Of a stretch of DNA of 64,000 nt, positions 50,232-62,400 are shown piece by piece; the stretch's first letter is position 1; every line of letters begins with the position of its first letter. The notes below the pieces were generated by a model. It was not told the DNA's origin, ran no database searches, and worked only from the letters and a program-made list of their open reading frames with translations. Position numbers and translations under genes: made by a program. The DNA comes from Epiperipatus broadwayi (Eukaryota > Onychophora > Udeonychophora > Euonychophora > Peripatidae). The DNA lies in the NCBI GenBank assembly GCA_028023455.1, contig JAQFVV010000181.1:2052001-2116000 (forward strand). The letters are read 5' to 3'.

Positions 50232-50390
50232 ATACCATTTCCAACTTTCTTATACACTTAACAATACTATTTTTTACACTAAAACTTTATTCTTACAGTT
50301 TTGACTGATGATGATGGCAGGACAGTTGAAACTGTAAGAGTAAAGTTTTAGTGTAAAAAATAATGTGTATAAAAAAGTTGGAAATGGTAT
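50232..50390. mobile_element. Small foldback element with a CTGATGA...GAAAC centre
   Basis: ATACCATTTCCAACTTTCTTATACAC and TTTTTTACACTAAAACTTTA on the left pair with TAAAGTTTTAGTGTAAAAAA and GTGTATAAAAAAGTTGGAAATGGTAT on the right: ~70-bp arms with small gaps. The centre holds CTGATGATGATGGCAGGACAGTTGAAAC and then TGTA, similar to the core of families F1 and F2, but a paired helix II is not evident and helix I would need a bulge. Family F4, single copy here. Confidence 0.55.
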
Positions 50391-51220
50391 CATATGTAAA
50401 TATAGAAATCAATACATAAAGAAAGGAGGAAGAAGAATAATTGTATTACTTTTTATAAATAAATGTTTTAAAAAAGAAAAAATAAATGTACAAATTAAAA
50501 TACATTCTTAACATCATATTTTTAAATAAAATATAAACATTTCTTTTTGTATTTCTATTTAAGTATACACATTTTGATATATTTAAATACTTATTTGAAT
50601 ATATATATATATATATTGTAACGAACGTTACAAATATATTTTGACATAGCTTTTAAATATATTTTCGAGAAACTTTTCTCTGAAATATATTTAAAACAAG
50701 AAATCTTTTAACAATTTTAAAGAAACATTTAATAGTATTTTTAGATAACGGCTTTTACATATTTTAAATCATGTCTTTCTTCTATATAGCACAGATTATA
50801 TATCCACATACGAAATTACAATATTAAACAACAAAATTAATAATTTACTCTTAACTTAAATAATATAATAAACATTTTTAGAAATATTAAATAACTTTAG
50901 GACGCTATAATTTTACTAATCCTATCTAATTATAGCGTTCGTTCGCACGTAAATATATAATACTGTTTATACGGACATGAACGAATTTTATATTTATTAA
51001 CATTTAAATAGGTTCGAACTTAGCACAGATGAGAGTGTCATTAGGTTTGATGGTGAAACGGAAAGGGATTGGAGATTTCCGTTTCAATATATATATATAT
51101 TAGATACCAACCAGTAACCACCTAAACATTCACAGTAAATATAGCAACCAATATTTCTAACTGCTATCAAGGCAACCTTCACACCTTTTAATAGCAAGAA
51201 TGGAAATCCTATATATATAT
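50391..51220. other. AT-rich DNA with a TGTAACG...CGTTACA start
   Basis: At 50617-50632 TGTAACGAACGTTACA, a near-perfect palindrome, follows an (AT)n tract exactly as the LTR starts at 5206 and 22183 do. The following ~450 bp include a TTAGCACAGATGA string reminiscent of GCACAGATGA near the LTR-family L 5' end, so a decayed LTR is possible. No frame and no primer site found. Confidence 0.35.
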
Positions 51221-51246
51221 ATCATCAACCATTATCAATCCACTGA
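51221..51246 (-). repeat. Terminal 26-bp stub of the RTE-like LINE
   Basis: ATCATCAACCATTATCAATC and CACTG equal the last bases of the RTE-like copies at 35303 and 49378, after an AT tract. Probably an extreme 5' truncation. Confidence 0.55.
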
Positions 51247-52339
51247 ACTAGTCGATTGATATTAACCTTGGGATCGAACACGGATGGCTAGTGTGTTTAT
51301 CTAATGATATTAATTATAAGATTAAATATACCTGGGTGCCAAATTGCAACTATGAAATTGTAATGCCCACCAGAGTTTATCATCATCATGCTTATTACTA
51401 TAAAATACAATGGAGAAAGTAATTAAATTGTCTATCAAAACAAATATAATATCGATAAATCCGATTCAATTTATCGTGGTCTTGGTTTCAAACCTTGAAA
51501 CAATTATGCAAATGTTTCCATGATAAATTCTTATTACTAACTGAATAATAATGAGACAACTTTCTTCCACAACTTTAATATAAATACATGATCTCTGAGT
51601 GGTAACTACGAGAATGTTGTATACATTTCTAATTCATACATGTCTAGAAATAAATTAGTAATTGATGCGGAGAACTCATAACTTATACTTATAATATAAA
51701 ATGATTATTTAATTTAAAGCAGGATAAAGAAATGTTATAAATAAATCCTTCCCATTTAATTCCACTACTTTATTTTTCATTCTCAGCATCTATCACTTTC
51801 AATAGTTACAATTATATAACACTGAATGTCTATGTAATGTTCTCCTTTAAACTGATAACTCTTAATCCTATTCTCTTCAACACACATATAAGCCTTCCAA
51901 CTGACTATCAATTCATGATCCTTATTATAAGAATAGTATTTCCCAAATTTTAATATTTACACTAATTGACTTCCAAGCTAGCTCTTAGATTTAATAATCG
52001 AAGTACTCTTTCTCAAGGTCTAGATCTGCTAATGAGGTGCAATTATTAACAATTACATTAAAATGGATATGATCCCAAAATTAGCTAAATTAAACTTTAA
52101 TTACCAGTGAGAATTACATTAAATACTGAAAGCAGAAAAGGGATTTTATGTCTGCTCCCAATATCCACAACATTGCAACGAACCAAATGACTAAATTTAA
52201 TATACCTAAATTGACTATTTTCTTTCATCTTATTCTATTTCATATCATCTGTTTGCCCAAATTTAATTAGTAATTTTAAATCTATTACATTTTTGCCACA
52301 GTAAACTATGAAAGTAAAACATGGACATTAATCATGGAA
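51247..52339. other. AT-rich DNA, nothing recognised
   Basis: No feature supported. Confidence 0.5.
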
Positions 52340-52535
52340 ATCGATCAAGAAAATCAATTTTGTAAGCGAACTTTGGAAATCAATCATAAAAATAAATTAT
52401 GCAAATAAACTATGAAAATCAATCAATATAAAATGGATAATGTAAATCAACTATGGAATCAATCAATATAAAAATGAATTATGTCAATTTAAATTATGGA
52501 AATCAATCAATATAAATGAATTGTGTAAGTTTAAA
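52340..52535 (+). repeat. Diverged tandem repeat, ~50-bp unit
   Basis: Three to four units built on GGAAATCAATCAATATAAA, ATGAATTATGTAA and a TAAACTATGG block. Spacing varies from about 45 to 55 bp. Non-coding. Confidence 0.6.
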
Positions 52536-54454
52536 TGTAATCTGGTATTAATTCTAGATATAGGTGCTGGATATAAATTCTGGAGATATTTAAAATATCA
52601 AACACAAGACATGCATGTAAATTCATAATAACAAATCTTTATTACAATAAAAAAAAAAAACACATCTATAATATCACAACACTCAAATATTATATGAAAT
52701 TTACTAAGTAATGATGATAATGATACATAATACATATTTAAATTAGCTAAATTTCTTTATAATTTAACCATTGTCTTGACCCATCTTTTAATTGAATATT
52801 AATATGCTTACACACGGAATCAGAATCAGAATTCCATATTTAAGTATAATATGAAATTCTCTTATCACTTGCATAGAACCTATAAATTTCTGCTCCCCCT
52901 TTCATTATGACAATTACAAATTGAACTATTCCATCAATCAATAATATCTTTATAATAATTCTGAATTTAATTATTTTAAAAGCAATAATCTCTTATATTT
53001 CCTATGAAAAGATGATGTGACGTGTAAAATCTCTAATTGGTCTAACAAATGGGTTTAAATATAAAAAACCATAATTTTACATTCATGCATGCCTAATATT
53101 TACCACTTTCCACTTTAGTGACTGTATATATTTTGATTGGCCAGTATGTTGCCCCAGCCTGACGATGTTCAATTTTATCATCCTTCACAAAATCCAACTG
53201 CAGATCGATCAGCTTATAAATTAAACTCTTTGTTACTCCCCACATGAACATACACATCTGACTGAAACTCAAATCCTGTCAAAGCAATTTTTATCCTGTC
53301 TTTCAAAACCCTCTCTATATTTTATAGCACTATGCAGCACTTCATAATGCACACATCAGTGTCTCAGTAAAGGAAATTAAAAAAACCTCACAACTACAAA
53401 TGTCTGCATTGGCCAGAAAGAAGTCTTCTCTGAGACTATAATCATGTGAGGAACTATATTTCTCTACACATTTACTCTATATAGGCATGAATAACATTTT
53501 CCACAACTCTATCAATAACTCTATCAATAATTTCCTACTTAAATAAAAACAAATGGAGCTAAAAACTGGTCCTGATCTCCTACTGCCATAGTGAATCAAT
53601 TATGAGATAGTTATTTCCTATCTATGAGGTGGTAAGATAACTCTACCTCAGTAATAACAAGCATTTATAGCTTCACATATACACACATATGATTATTACA
53701 GTCTTAATGTAAATGACAAAGTCTGACTGGATCACAAATCAAAACTATGAACTATCTTAATTTAAAAAGTCAAGCACACAGCAACACCCATCCAATCTTT
53801 ATATTAATAACAGATCAAATCAACATATATCATATAGCAACAACTATTCACATGATCATCCAATCACTTGTCATACATCTAATACTAAGCAGATAATTTT
53901 GATAATAAAAAAATATTTTCTATCTTTTATTTTTTTTACAAATACATAAACATTTATACTTCATTATTACACATTAACATTTTTTTAATTCCTTTTTCTA
54001 AATTTCAATGGGTCTTTATGGATCAAAATCATTTCTTTTTTTTAACTTTAAAAAAAAATTAAAATTAATATAATCGTTAAATTTCTATTAAACATGCTAC
54101 ACATATAAATAAAGCAAAGTAAATAAATAATCAACATTATGGATTGTCTCTTTTCTTCAAGGCTAAGTCTGAAGACTTGATATTATTGTCCACCAACACC
54201 AATTACCATTTAGTTCATTTATCTTGGAAAATGGATATATACTCTATAGATGCACATAAAGTTCCTTTAATCAAGATGTAGCTACATTGATTGTGATGAT
54301 TAAAAGTGGTTAAAAAGAGTCCTGCAGATTACTTTCACATTTTGAATATTTTCCTTCCTGGGTTTGAATTTAGATGCTTTTTTCTTTTATCATTTTAGGT
54401 TCAAATCACAATCAAAACAAACAAATTTTACTGTTAAAAATATGGATTGGTCAT
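52536..54454. other. AT-rich DNA, nothing recognised
   Basis: No coding frame or matched repeat over almost 1.9 kb. Confidence 0.5.
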
Positions 54455-54458
54455 TTAA

Positions 54459-55203
54459 CCCTTTTCCCGCGTCCTACGAGGCTCCTCGTAGACATCTGAC
54501 GTCACTCTAACTCTGCCAGTTCTTATGCTAAAAAATTCATTTGATAGGTTTTGAATAGGTTTTTAAAAGTTCTGTAAGATGGTGCCCTCTTCTGATTTAT
54601 TTTACAAGTAAAAAATAAAAAAAATGCATTTAACTCTAAACAAAGAAAGAACATCGTTTGTAATTGGTTGTTAGTGAGCTCTCAGCTGAAAAAGACATTC
54701 TGATTGGCTGGAAAGAACAAAGAAACCGCCTGATCAAAGAAAATAAAGAAAAATGCTGAGATTTTTATTTTGAATGCAATTTTAAGTATTAAAAAAATAT
54801 AATTTCAGAAATTAAACTAGTTTTTTAAAAAATATACTAAAAAAACAAAATTATTTTCGAAAAATATTGAAGATTTTAGTAAAAATATTAAAGAAATATT
54901 TAAAAGAAATATTTACTTTTCTATAATGTAAAAGTCGACCTTTTTGTTTATATTATAGCTTTTATGTTGCCGAAATTGAATATTTTAGAATAAATAAATA
55001 GCAATTTATTTTTGAAAGAACTTTCGTTCTCTTCATAACCTGAAAAATTAGTAATATACTTTTTATAAATGTATCTGAGTTGAATTTAATATTATAGGCG
55101 AATATGTTTTAACAATAGGCTTTGTCTTCAGTTTGTGAGTTGGCCAATTAAAAGATTTGATTTTTACCCCATACAACCAATAATATAATTAGCGGTTAAA
55201 AGG
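54459..55203. mobile_element. piggyBac-type non-autonomous element (745 bp)
   Basis: Bounded by TTAA at 54455-54458 and 55204-55207, the target duplication specific to piggyBac transposons. The termini CCCTTTTCCCGCG and (reverse complement) CCTTTTAACCGCT match as imperfect ~13-bp inverted repeats of the CCYT type known for the superfamily. No transposase frame, so mobilisation would need another element. Close to the left end lie a perfect 18-bp palindrome CTACGAGGCTCCTCGTAG (54474-54491) and an 8-bp TGACGTCA (54497-54504), a full cAMP-response-element motif. These CpG-bearing sites stand out sharply from the AT-rich background. Confidence 0.7.
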
Positions 55204-55207
55204 TTAA

Positions 55208-56187
55208 CTTTATATAAAAGTTTGATTTTTTTTTTTGAGTTTCATTAACAAGACATGGATGCAATACTTTTCCTGGGACATTTTCTTTAAATGAACTTTA
55301 AAGAACCCAATATAAAAATTGAGGTACTGAATCCAAAATCTTTTATTACAAGCTAATTTGGTCATAATTGATCTTGGAGAGAAAGAATTGCACACTATTT
55401 ATAACTGAATTAGCACTTTATATCTAAGTAATGCTTTCACACTTCTTAACAAGTTAGATCAATTCAAGAGAGAAAACAATCAGAGGAAATTCCAGAGATT
55501 TCAGAGAAGTTTTAGCAGTCCCCTCTTTCACTTTTCTTAGCCCTTTTATAGGGAGAAAAAAAATCATGTCAGCATTCTTTCTCATGCCTGTTTCCCTCTA
55601 ATAATTTATGACTTCTCTTCAGAAATTTACCTTTTTGACTCCCACCTGTTAAATGTTAGGTCTGGTTTACCATCTTCAGCTCAATTTTAGTGAACACATT
55701 GCCTTTGATTTATGAAAACCATTCAAAAAATATATAGAATTACTGAGAACTTTGTAAAGATATTATTTAAACAATTTCTTTATTTAGAACTTAAATCTAG
55801 TTTAGAGTTGAAAACAATAAGTAATTCCCATACAAATAAATTCATTTTACACTATATTATCAAATAATACAGAGCACAGTATATAATTTTTTACAAAAGA
55901 AAAAAAATCTATATATCTGTATCATGCACAATATTAAATAGAAAACTGCTTGTTCAGATTCATATTAGCATAAATATCTCTTATAATTTTCTCTAATTTA
56001 AACCTATTTATAACAAGTTCAATTTTACATTTTATTGATAAATATTACGATTCAAGAACACTTTTTATTTTAGAAATATAAATATTTATTTTTCAGATAT
56101 TACAGTGCATACAAAGGCAAATTTCCTCTTCTCTCTCTACATAATGCTAGCTATAATTTTAAATAAATACAAACAGATTCTCTATAT
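55208..56187. other. AT-rich DNA, nothing recognised
   Basis: No supported feature; the short minus-strand frame near 55210 has no motif. Confidence 0.5.
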
Positions 56188-56713
56188 TGTAACGGTCAGA
56201 ATCGTCTATCTCGCTAACACACTGCACAATTCAAACCCCAGACACTAAACAACATTCTAGGGGGGGTTGCCTTCTAGATATACTAAGTTCGAATCTAAAG
56301 TCCAAATTTCACAGCGCCACCTATGTGATAACGCATCTGATGCTACAACTAGTATAACCTTTTACCGGTGCCTGGTGGTCAGGGAGAAACAAAAGACTCT
56401 ATACTAAGATAAGTTTGGGTGGCTAATTAACGTCTATGGATTTATAAAGGAAATGCAGAAAATATATATATATAGACCGAGACAGTGATAGGAATCAAAT
56501 AAAATAAGAGACAAAATTTAGTTTTAAATAATTTCACACAATTTATTTATATAAATATATAAAACGCCACTGTCTGCTTATATGAGACAGGGACGCGTAT
56601 TAAATAATTGTTGGCATTTATATTTCAGTAATGACAAAAAGGTTTTAAAACAGAGTGATATATTCTATTCCTCGGGCTAATAGCGTTACGATAATGTGCT
56701 TGACAAGATAATT
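56188..56713. other. Possible LTR remnant beginning TGTAACGG
   Basis: TGTAACGGTCAGAATCG at 56188 follows TATAT and resembles the start of other TGTAAC elements here. The next ~220 bp are clearly less AT-rich than the surroundings, with a G8-like run near 56260, suggesting younger foreign DNA. No matching end, primer site or frame found, so the class is open. Confidence 0.3.
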
Positions 56714-57068
56714 ATTAAAAAAGCAAGTCATATATACTGTGACATTACTCTTAATAAGCTTGTAGTTACAAAAATGCACACAGAGAGCGTAATGATAGCT
56801 CAAACATATGAAATAAGTGCTGGTTTTTTGAGTTGATATTTTAGGTGTAGTGTCCGAATAATCTAGCTCTCCACTGACGTGAGCCATAAGCTCGAAACCA
56901 GTTGGTCTGGAGGTAGAAATGTTCTGGGTAGAGATTCTAAATATTTTCTCATACTGCACTTATTAATTAAGAGCTTGTTTGAGCTATTGGTATGCTTTCT
57001 GTGTGCATTTTTGTAACTACAAGTTAATTAAAAGTAATGTCACGTTATATATGACTTGCTTTTTTAAT
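56714..57068. mobile_element. Foldback family F3 with a hammerhead in the loop
   Basis: Left arm 56714-56806 (ATTAAAAAAGCAAGTCATATA ... ATAGCTCAAACA) is the reverse complement of right arm 56976-57068, about 93 bp with a few indels. The ~170-bp loop holds a hammerhead motif (56869-56912). The open frame on the minus strand here crosses both arm and loop and has no protein motif. No other copy in the window. Confidence 0.7.
56869..56912 (+). ncRNA. Hammerhead ribozyme motif (family F3)
   Basis: Plus strand, 44 nt. Helix I is CTCCA (56869-56873) with TGGAG (56908-56912), five perfect pairs. The core is CTGACGT, where the rule is CTGANGA, so the last A is T. Helix II is GAGC-CATAA-GCTC (four perfect pairs), followed by GAAA. 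Helix III is C...G with a six-base spacer, and the cleavage triplet is GTC. Everything except one core base matches a minimal hammerhead. The A-to-T change would be expected to reduce or abolish cleavage, so this is likely a recently decayed ribozyme. Confidence 0.5.
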
Positions 57069-58303
57069 TAAGACAAGAATGATTACATAAGTACTGAGGA
57101 AAAGTTATATGTCTTGAATTGTGGAAACAACTTAAGTTTTGTTTTTGAATGAATCAAATAATAATTCACTGACTTCTAGAAATAGTTCTTTTGTTATTAT
57201 TTTTTCTGCAAATAATCCCTAATGTTTTATTAACACCTAACTCACACAAAGTGCAGCAGTTGTTGCAGTTTTAGGTTTAATAATGGGTTTAATGAAATTG
57301 TTAGCTTATTAATTGCCACTTAATAGAATTTAATTTTCATTGTATAATTTTTTTTCAATGGAAAATCTTTATCAACATTGATATGCAGGATTTTAAAATG
57401 TTTTTTTTTGACAATTACTTTCTTTTTTGGAAGTGAGACACTTCAATGACACATACATTTCGCACTTACCATTATGAAGAAAAATTGTTCTTCCATTCTG
57501 TATTAAAATTTTACATCTTTGTGCTTGCTTCAGACATTATATCCTTCTTTTAAAATTTGATAAAATAATATTTTTGTATGATAAACTACTTAAATTTGTG
57601 CACCTGTCATAACAAAGATGTGGCTTTGTGAGTGACTGAACATTATTCAGTGTTGGATGCTACACTTTTGCATGGTGCACTGAATGTATTCATACTGATG
57701 AATTTGTAATCAACATTTGCATTATTAGACACTTTTAATGAAGGCATATGTGTCACCTGTTGCATTCATTGACTTACTTACCTGACTACACACAGCCACC
57801 TTGATTATGAAGAATTAATTATTGCCTGTAGTAGCTATATATATATATTCTTTTAATTCATATGGTCAACTTAAATTTTTTGCTGATCCACTGGTAGACT
57901 GTGATTGGTGTCTGCCCACCTCTCCTGTAAAGGATGGAGTTAATTACTTCTAACAAATGCTAACAAAATCCATCTATTTATTAGGATTGAAAATATAATA
58001 GATATAGAAAAATTAAAAACAGTAAACTGTTTCTAAATGAAAATTTTATTACATTCACACACTTTATAGTTTATAATATAATTAATAAACTTTTCAAGAT
58101 CTTGCACCGCTTGCTTTCTGATGTAGGATAAATATTTAATCAAGAATTACCATTTCATATTGAATTTCATTTGTATAGACTTTTGATATGATTTTATAAA
58201 GTTGTATGTTTTGTTAACGATCTTTAATTTTTAAAAAGTTGTTTAATTATAAATAATATGTTGAAAATTAATTTTATGTTTTGGAATTAGTTCAGTAATA
58301 ATT
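57069..58303. other. AT-rich DNA, nothing recognised
   Basis: No feature supported over this 1.2 kb. Confidence 0.5.
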
Positions 58304-58634
58304 ACCATATACTACTAAATTATCCATGTGCTTTACTACTGTCACACAATGCTTTATTTACCACCCTCTTTTACATTTTACAGTTTCGATTGCCCCAGCA
58401 ATCTTCTTCAGAACTACAACATAATTCAAACATATGAATATAAATTTAAATATACATGAACATATAGTTTACATTCTATATATGTTCATGTATATTTATA
58501 TTCATATGTGTGTATTATGTTGTACATCTGAAAAAGATTGCTGGGGCAATCGAAACTGTAAACTGTAAAACCGGATGGGAAATAAAGATTGTGTAACAGT
58601 AAGAAAGTGCATGGATGATTTAGTATTATATGGT
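58304..58634. mobile_element. Foldback family F2, inverted dimer
   Basis: Left arm from ACCATATACTACTAAATTATCC and right arm to GGATGATTTAGTATTATATGGT are inverted repeats of ~160 bp with their axis near 58473, where TATACATGAACATATA and its complement meet. Each arm is a full F2 unit, as at 782-958. The arm cores read CTGAAGA-AGATTGC-TGGG-GCAATC-GAAAC (minus, near 58383-58412) and CTGAAAA-GATTGC-TGGG-GCAATC-GAAAC (plus, near 58528-58557). Helix II is perfect in both; helix I is weak in both. Confidence 0.75.
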
Positions 58635-60317
58635 ATACATTTGGCAATACAATAAAAAAGAGTAATTATTATACTTCAATAATAATTTGTTTTAATACAT
58701 TTTTTATACTCGAGTCAAATATATAGACACTCACTTGGAATTTTACCTTCAGAACTTTAAATTTGAAGTAGTGCCAAAAAGTGTTGTTTGTAGCAAATAT
58801 ATATATATGCTTATATTATTTTTTAAAAGTCTGTGATAATGACATTTTGCACTATTAGACTATTTGCATCTTTTAGGATAGTCCAAATATATAATTATAA
58901 AAAAATACTTGAAATCTATATAAAATTTTACATTTTAATTTATTTAAATATATATAGAAAAATGAACTCCTATTTGGGTTAGCAATTTTTATAACCATAT
59001 ATGCTAATTCACTGTTTTAAGCAAGTTATATAACCAGATGAAGTCGATAATGGTAAGCTCTTGTTTGCTACATTCTCATCATAATTTATTACAGTCTCAA
59101 TTTTATAATAAGCTTTATTAAGTCCCATATCAATGAGATGCATTTTGTATATACACATATAGTGAATACTAATTGTTATTATTATTATTCTAAAGAAAAT
59201 ATTTATTAAAATGTAGTTTAGATGTAAAATTCACGTTTTGTAAAATTACGTAAACAAATACAGAAATTAATATTGACATTTAGAATATCGTTTTAACTGT
59301 TAATTAATCTCTTCCGTTAATTTTTACGCACTATAGTTGAAAAAATTTAACAAAGATCTAAAATCCTCCGGCAGAATTAATTAATTGTTTACCAAAGCGC
59401 CAATAATTTAAACATCTATATATACATTTAAACATTTATATGTACATCCTGTATTAAAAAGTAATAATATAAAAAAAAAAAAAGCCATGTGAGAGTTTGC
59501 AAAACATTTATTAATGTAAAAAATGCAAAATACTGTAAAGAAAAAGCTTCTATAAAACATTACTACAATCTATTTTATAGTTGTTACAAACACACATTTA
59601 TTGAATCAAAAATAATGAAATAAAAATATAGCAGTGAACGGTATGTGAATCAAGAGTTCGTGATTATCTATTTATATGCGTACGTTTATCGTATAAAATT
59701 TTCCGTCATAATGCAATATATACATATATGCATATTTAATGTATAATCGTTAGGGATAGCTCATTGTCGAAGTTGGTGTATTTTAAAATAAAATTAGGAA
59801 GTCATGCATAACGATAACTATACTTTTTTTAAAAAATAAATAAATAAATTATTAACAAAAATATTTGTATAGCATTAAATATTCTAGATATTGGTGAATA
59901 GTGAGAATTCTTGTTTATTTTTGCGATAAATGTATTCACTTTTATGAAATAATAATAATAAAGCGATATAAAAACGGTAGAGTGAGTAGAACTTAATTAC
60001 TTTTACAACATTCTTTCTCTAATGAAATATTTTTTTTCGAAAAATAAATTATTTATAGTAAACAAATTTTATATATTGTAAAAGATTTGTAAACAGTATA
60101 CATTATTTGTTATGTAAAACTGGTCTACATTGTTTAACAAATATTTCCCAGAATAAAAAAGTTAAATTTAAAAAAATATATACACCGTATATATATACAA
60201 ATACATATTTAAAAAATGCGTCATGTTACATAATACTAAATATAGGTAAATTAATTAAGAATTATGTACTAAACTACACCATTATTATCCACTAGTCAAT
60301 TTTTTTGCAGTAATAAT
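58635..60317. other. AT-rich DNA, nothing recognised
   Basis: Short frames (for example 60107-60295) are A/T-codon chance frames. No repeats matched. Confidence 0.5.
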
Positions 60318-60325
60318 ATCTAATG

Positions 60326-60680
60326 CAGTGGTATTCAATCTATGGGTCGCGATCCCAAATGGGGTCGCAAGATGGATGAAAAAATTGTAAATAGATTTAA
60401 TTGATTACAAAATGATTATAAATAATTAATACTAGTCGATTTTTCAATCTAATATTTTGGTAACTACAAAGTTGATTTTCAGTTTATTGTACTTGTATTG
60501 ACACTTATGTTTATTTTGTATGAAATAAAAAATAAATTAACATCTTCCTAAATTTTAATACTACCTAGTCCTAGTTTTTGAGCAATTAGAATTACATTAT
60601 TGATTTTTTTTAGTTTTGGGTCAGCATGTACCTCGATGTCCCATGCGGGGTCATACTGCTAAAATGTTTGAATACCACTG
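60326..60680. mobile_element. hAT-type non-autonomous element (355 bp)
   Basis: An exact 8-bp target duplication ATCTAATG (60318-60325 and 60681-60688) is the hallmark of hAT transposons. Termini CAGTGGTATTCAA and TTTGAATACCACTG are inverted repeats of ~13 bp in the CAGTGG form common to the superfamily. Subterminal GGGTCGCGATCCCAAATGGG is also typical of hAT derivatives with CAGTGGTTCTCAACC-like ends. No transposase frame. The intact duplication suggests a fairly recent insertion. Confidence 0.85.
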
Positions 60681-60688
60681 ATCTAATG

Positions 60689-61274
60689 TGTAAATATTTT
60701 AACTTAGTTATAACGGAAGTCTTAATAATATACGCATGAGCAGTGACAACATTTTGCTGAAATAATCAAATGTAATTTTGGTTTTAATATTCTACTGCTT
60801 AGTTAAATTAATCTGCTTTTTAGCAGATTATTTACAAATATATATAATTTATTAAAGGCATACTGAAATGTATATATAATATTAAATATATATAAATAGA
60901 ACTGTAAACAGGCAGATAGACAGATAAATAGTAAATAAAAAATTAAATAGCTACTGCAAAGATCTTTTCCTTTCACTAAGGAACTCAGTAAAAAAATGTA
61001 AATACCTATCTAATTAATCAACTGATGGTTAATGACAGTTTATAGTTTTTTTTCTTATTTTACCTTCAGCTAAGAATAGCTAGATATCCATTTACTAATC
61101 AATAACAGAGTGGCTAACTAAACTGGATATTGACCAAATATCTTGCAGAAAAATGTAGTTTTTCTTAGAAATCCTATTATTTGAAAGAATGTCTTATTTT
61201 ACCCAGATATGAAGTCTAGATTATAGGTGTTGCAGGTGGATTAACAAACACCACAATCAAGACGCAGATTCGCT
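60689..61274. other. AT-rich DNA, nothing recognised
   Basis: No feature supported. Confidence 0.5.
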
Positions 61275-61318
61275 TATATATATATATATATATATAGATA
61301 TATATATATATATATATC
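61275..61318. repeat. (TA)n tract
   Basis: About 44 bp of TA with one GA interruption. Confidence 0.9.
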
Positions 61319-62400
61319 AATCATAATGGCAAATGTTTTTTAAAAAATCACATTTTATATCCATATATATTTGTAATATTAAACTACCATAATAATTTCA
61401 GATTTCAATTCTGCTATACAGATTTTTGACAATTAATACTTCCATGTTGGAAAACTAAATTATATGTAATTCAAGAATATAATTTTTTTTCAAAATTAAG
61501 GTTTTACATATGTACATAATTATATCTTAGACTAATGTCTTTAACATTCTAACATTTAAAATGACTTAAAATATTCTTCAAATATAATCTCCATCAATGA
61601 AATCAAGGATTCCTATTCATAATATTATTTATTTTTGTCAGATTTATTGTAACTTACAAATGTAATAATTCTACAAATCTATATATTACATATTTATATT
61701 AAATAACTCTACTTGTCACAAATTTACATATATCTATAAGTTCAAAATGAAATATCAGTCTAGACAATTAAATAAAGCTAAGACATTTCTTAAATTATAG
61801 AATATCAATAAATTTCTAATATAATGATATTTGTGTTATGTTTACTGCAAATTAATATATACCCAGACATACGAAAATATATATTATATATTTATTAATA
61901 TAACATGAAAAAATATACACTTTCATATACTACTGCCTGCTACAGTTGGAGGAGATGTAGCTTCTAGTTGTCATGTATATAGATAAAAGAGATTTCAAGT
62001 GCCCATATAATTTTATCTGCCACTTTCAGATGTACCATGATAGTCTGTCTTGTGAGCAAATACAATGACACTTTCAGCTGTAGTATGACAATTTGCTTCA
62101 TGACTCATTTATGTCTAGGAGTTTCCAGTTTTAGGGTGAACTTGTCTCACTTTGTTACTGTTTAGTTTGCCAGTTGTTATCTCTGGTAGAATGTATATGC
62201 CTTTTGGCTTTATAACAGTAGTCCTCTCTGAAAAATGTGTATTCTGACTTTCAACTTTGAATGACAGTAGTTCTCTGACCGTAACTTCAAATAGATTGAG
62301 TACTTATTGCCAGATCCCCATCCATAATGTAAACATTCATCTTCAGTGCTTCATTGCCTATTGGCCAGTTATTGCCATAAAATGTGTATTATCCATCTGT
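61319..62400. other. AT-rich DNA, less AT-rich after 61930
   Basis: From about 61930 to 63000 the base composition is more balanced than in the surroundings, with TG/CA-rich words, but I find no domain or RNA gene in 61930-62400. Confidence 0.4.

Noticed and set aside
54474-54491. CTACGAGGCTCCTCGTAG as a bacterial-type terminator or operator
   Set aside because: The setting is a eukaryotic piggyBac-type element; no T run follows and no adjoining gene exists.
56645-56959. 104-codon frame on the minus strand
   Set aside because: It spans one arm and the loop of the F3 foldback element and overlaps the hammerhead motif; no protein signature.
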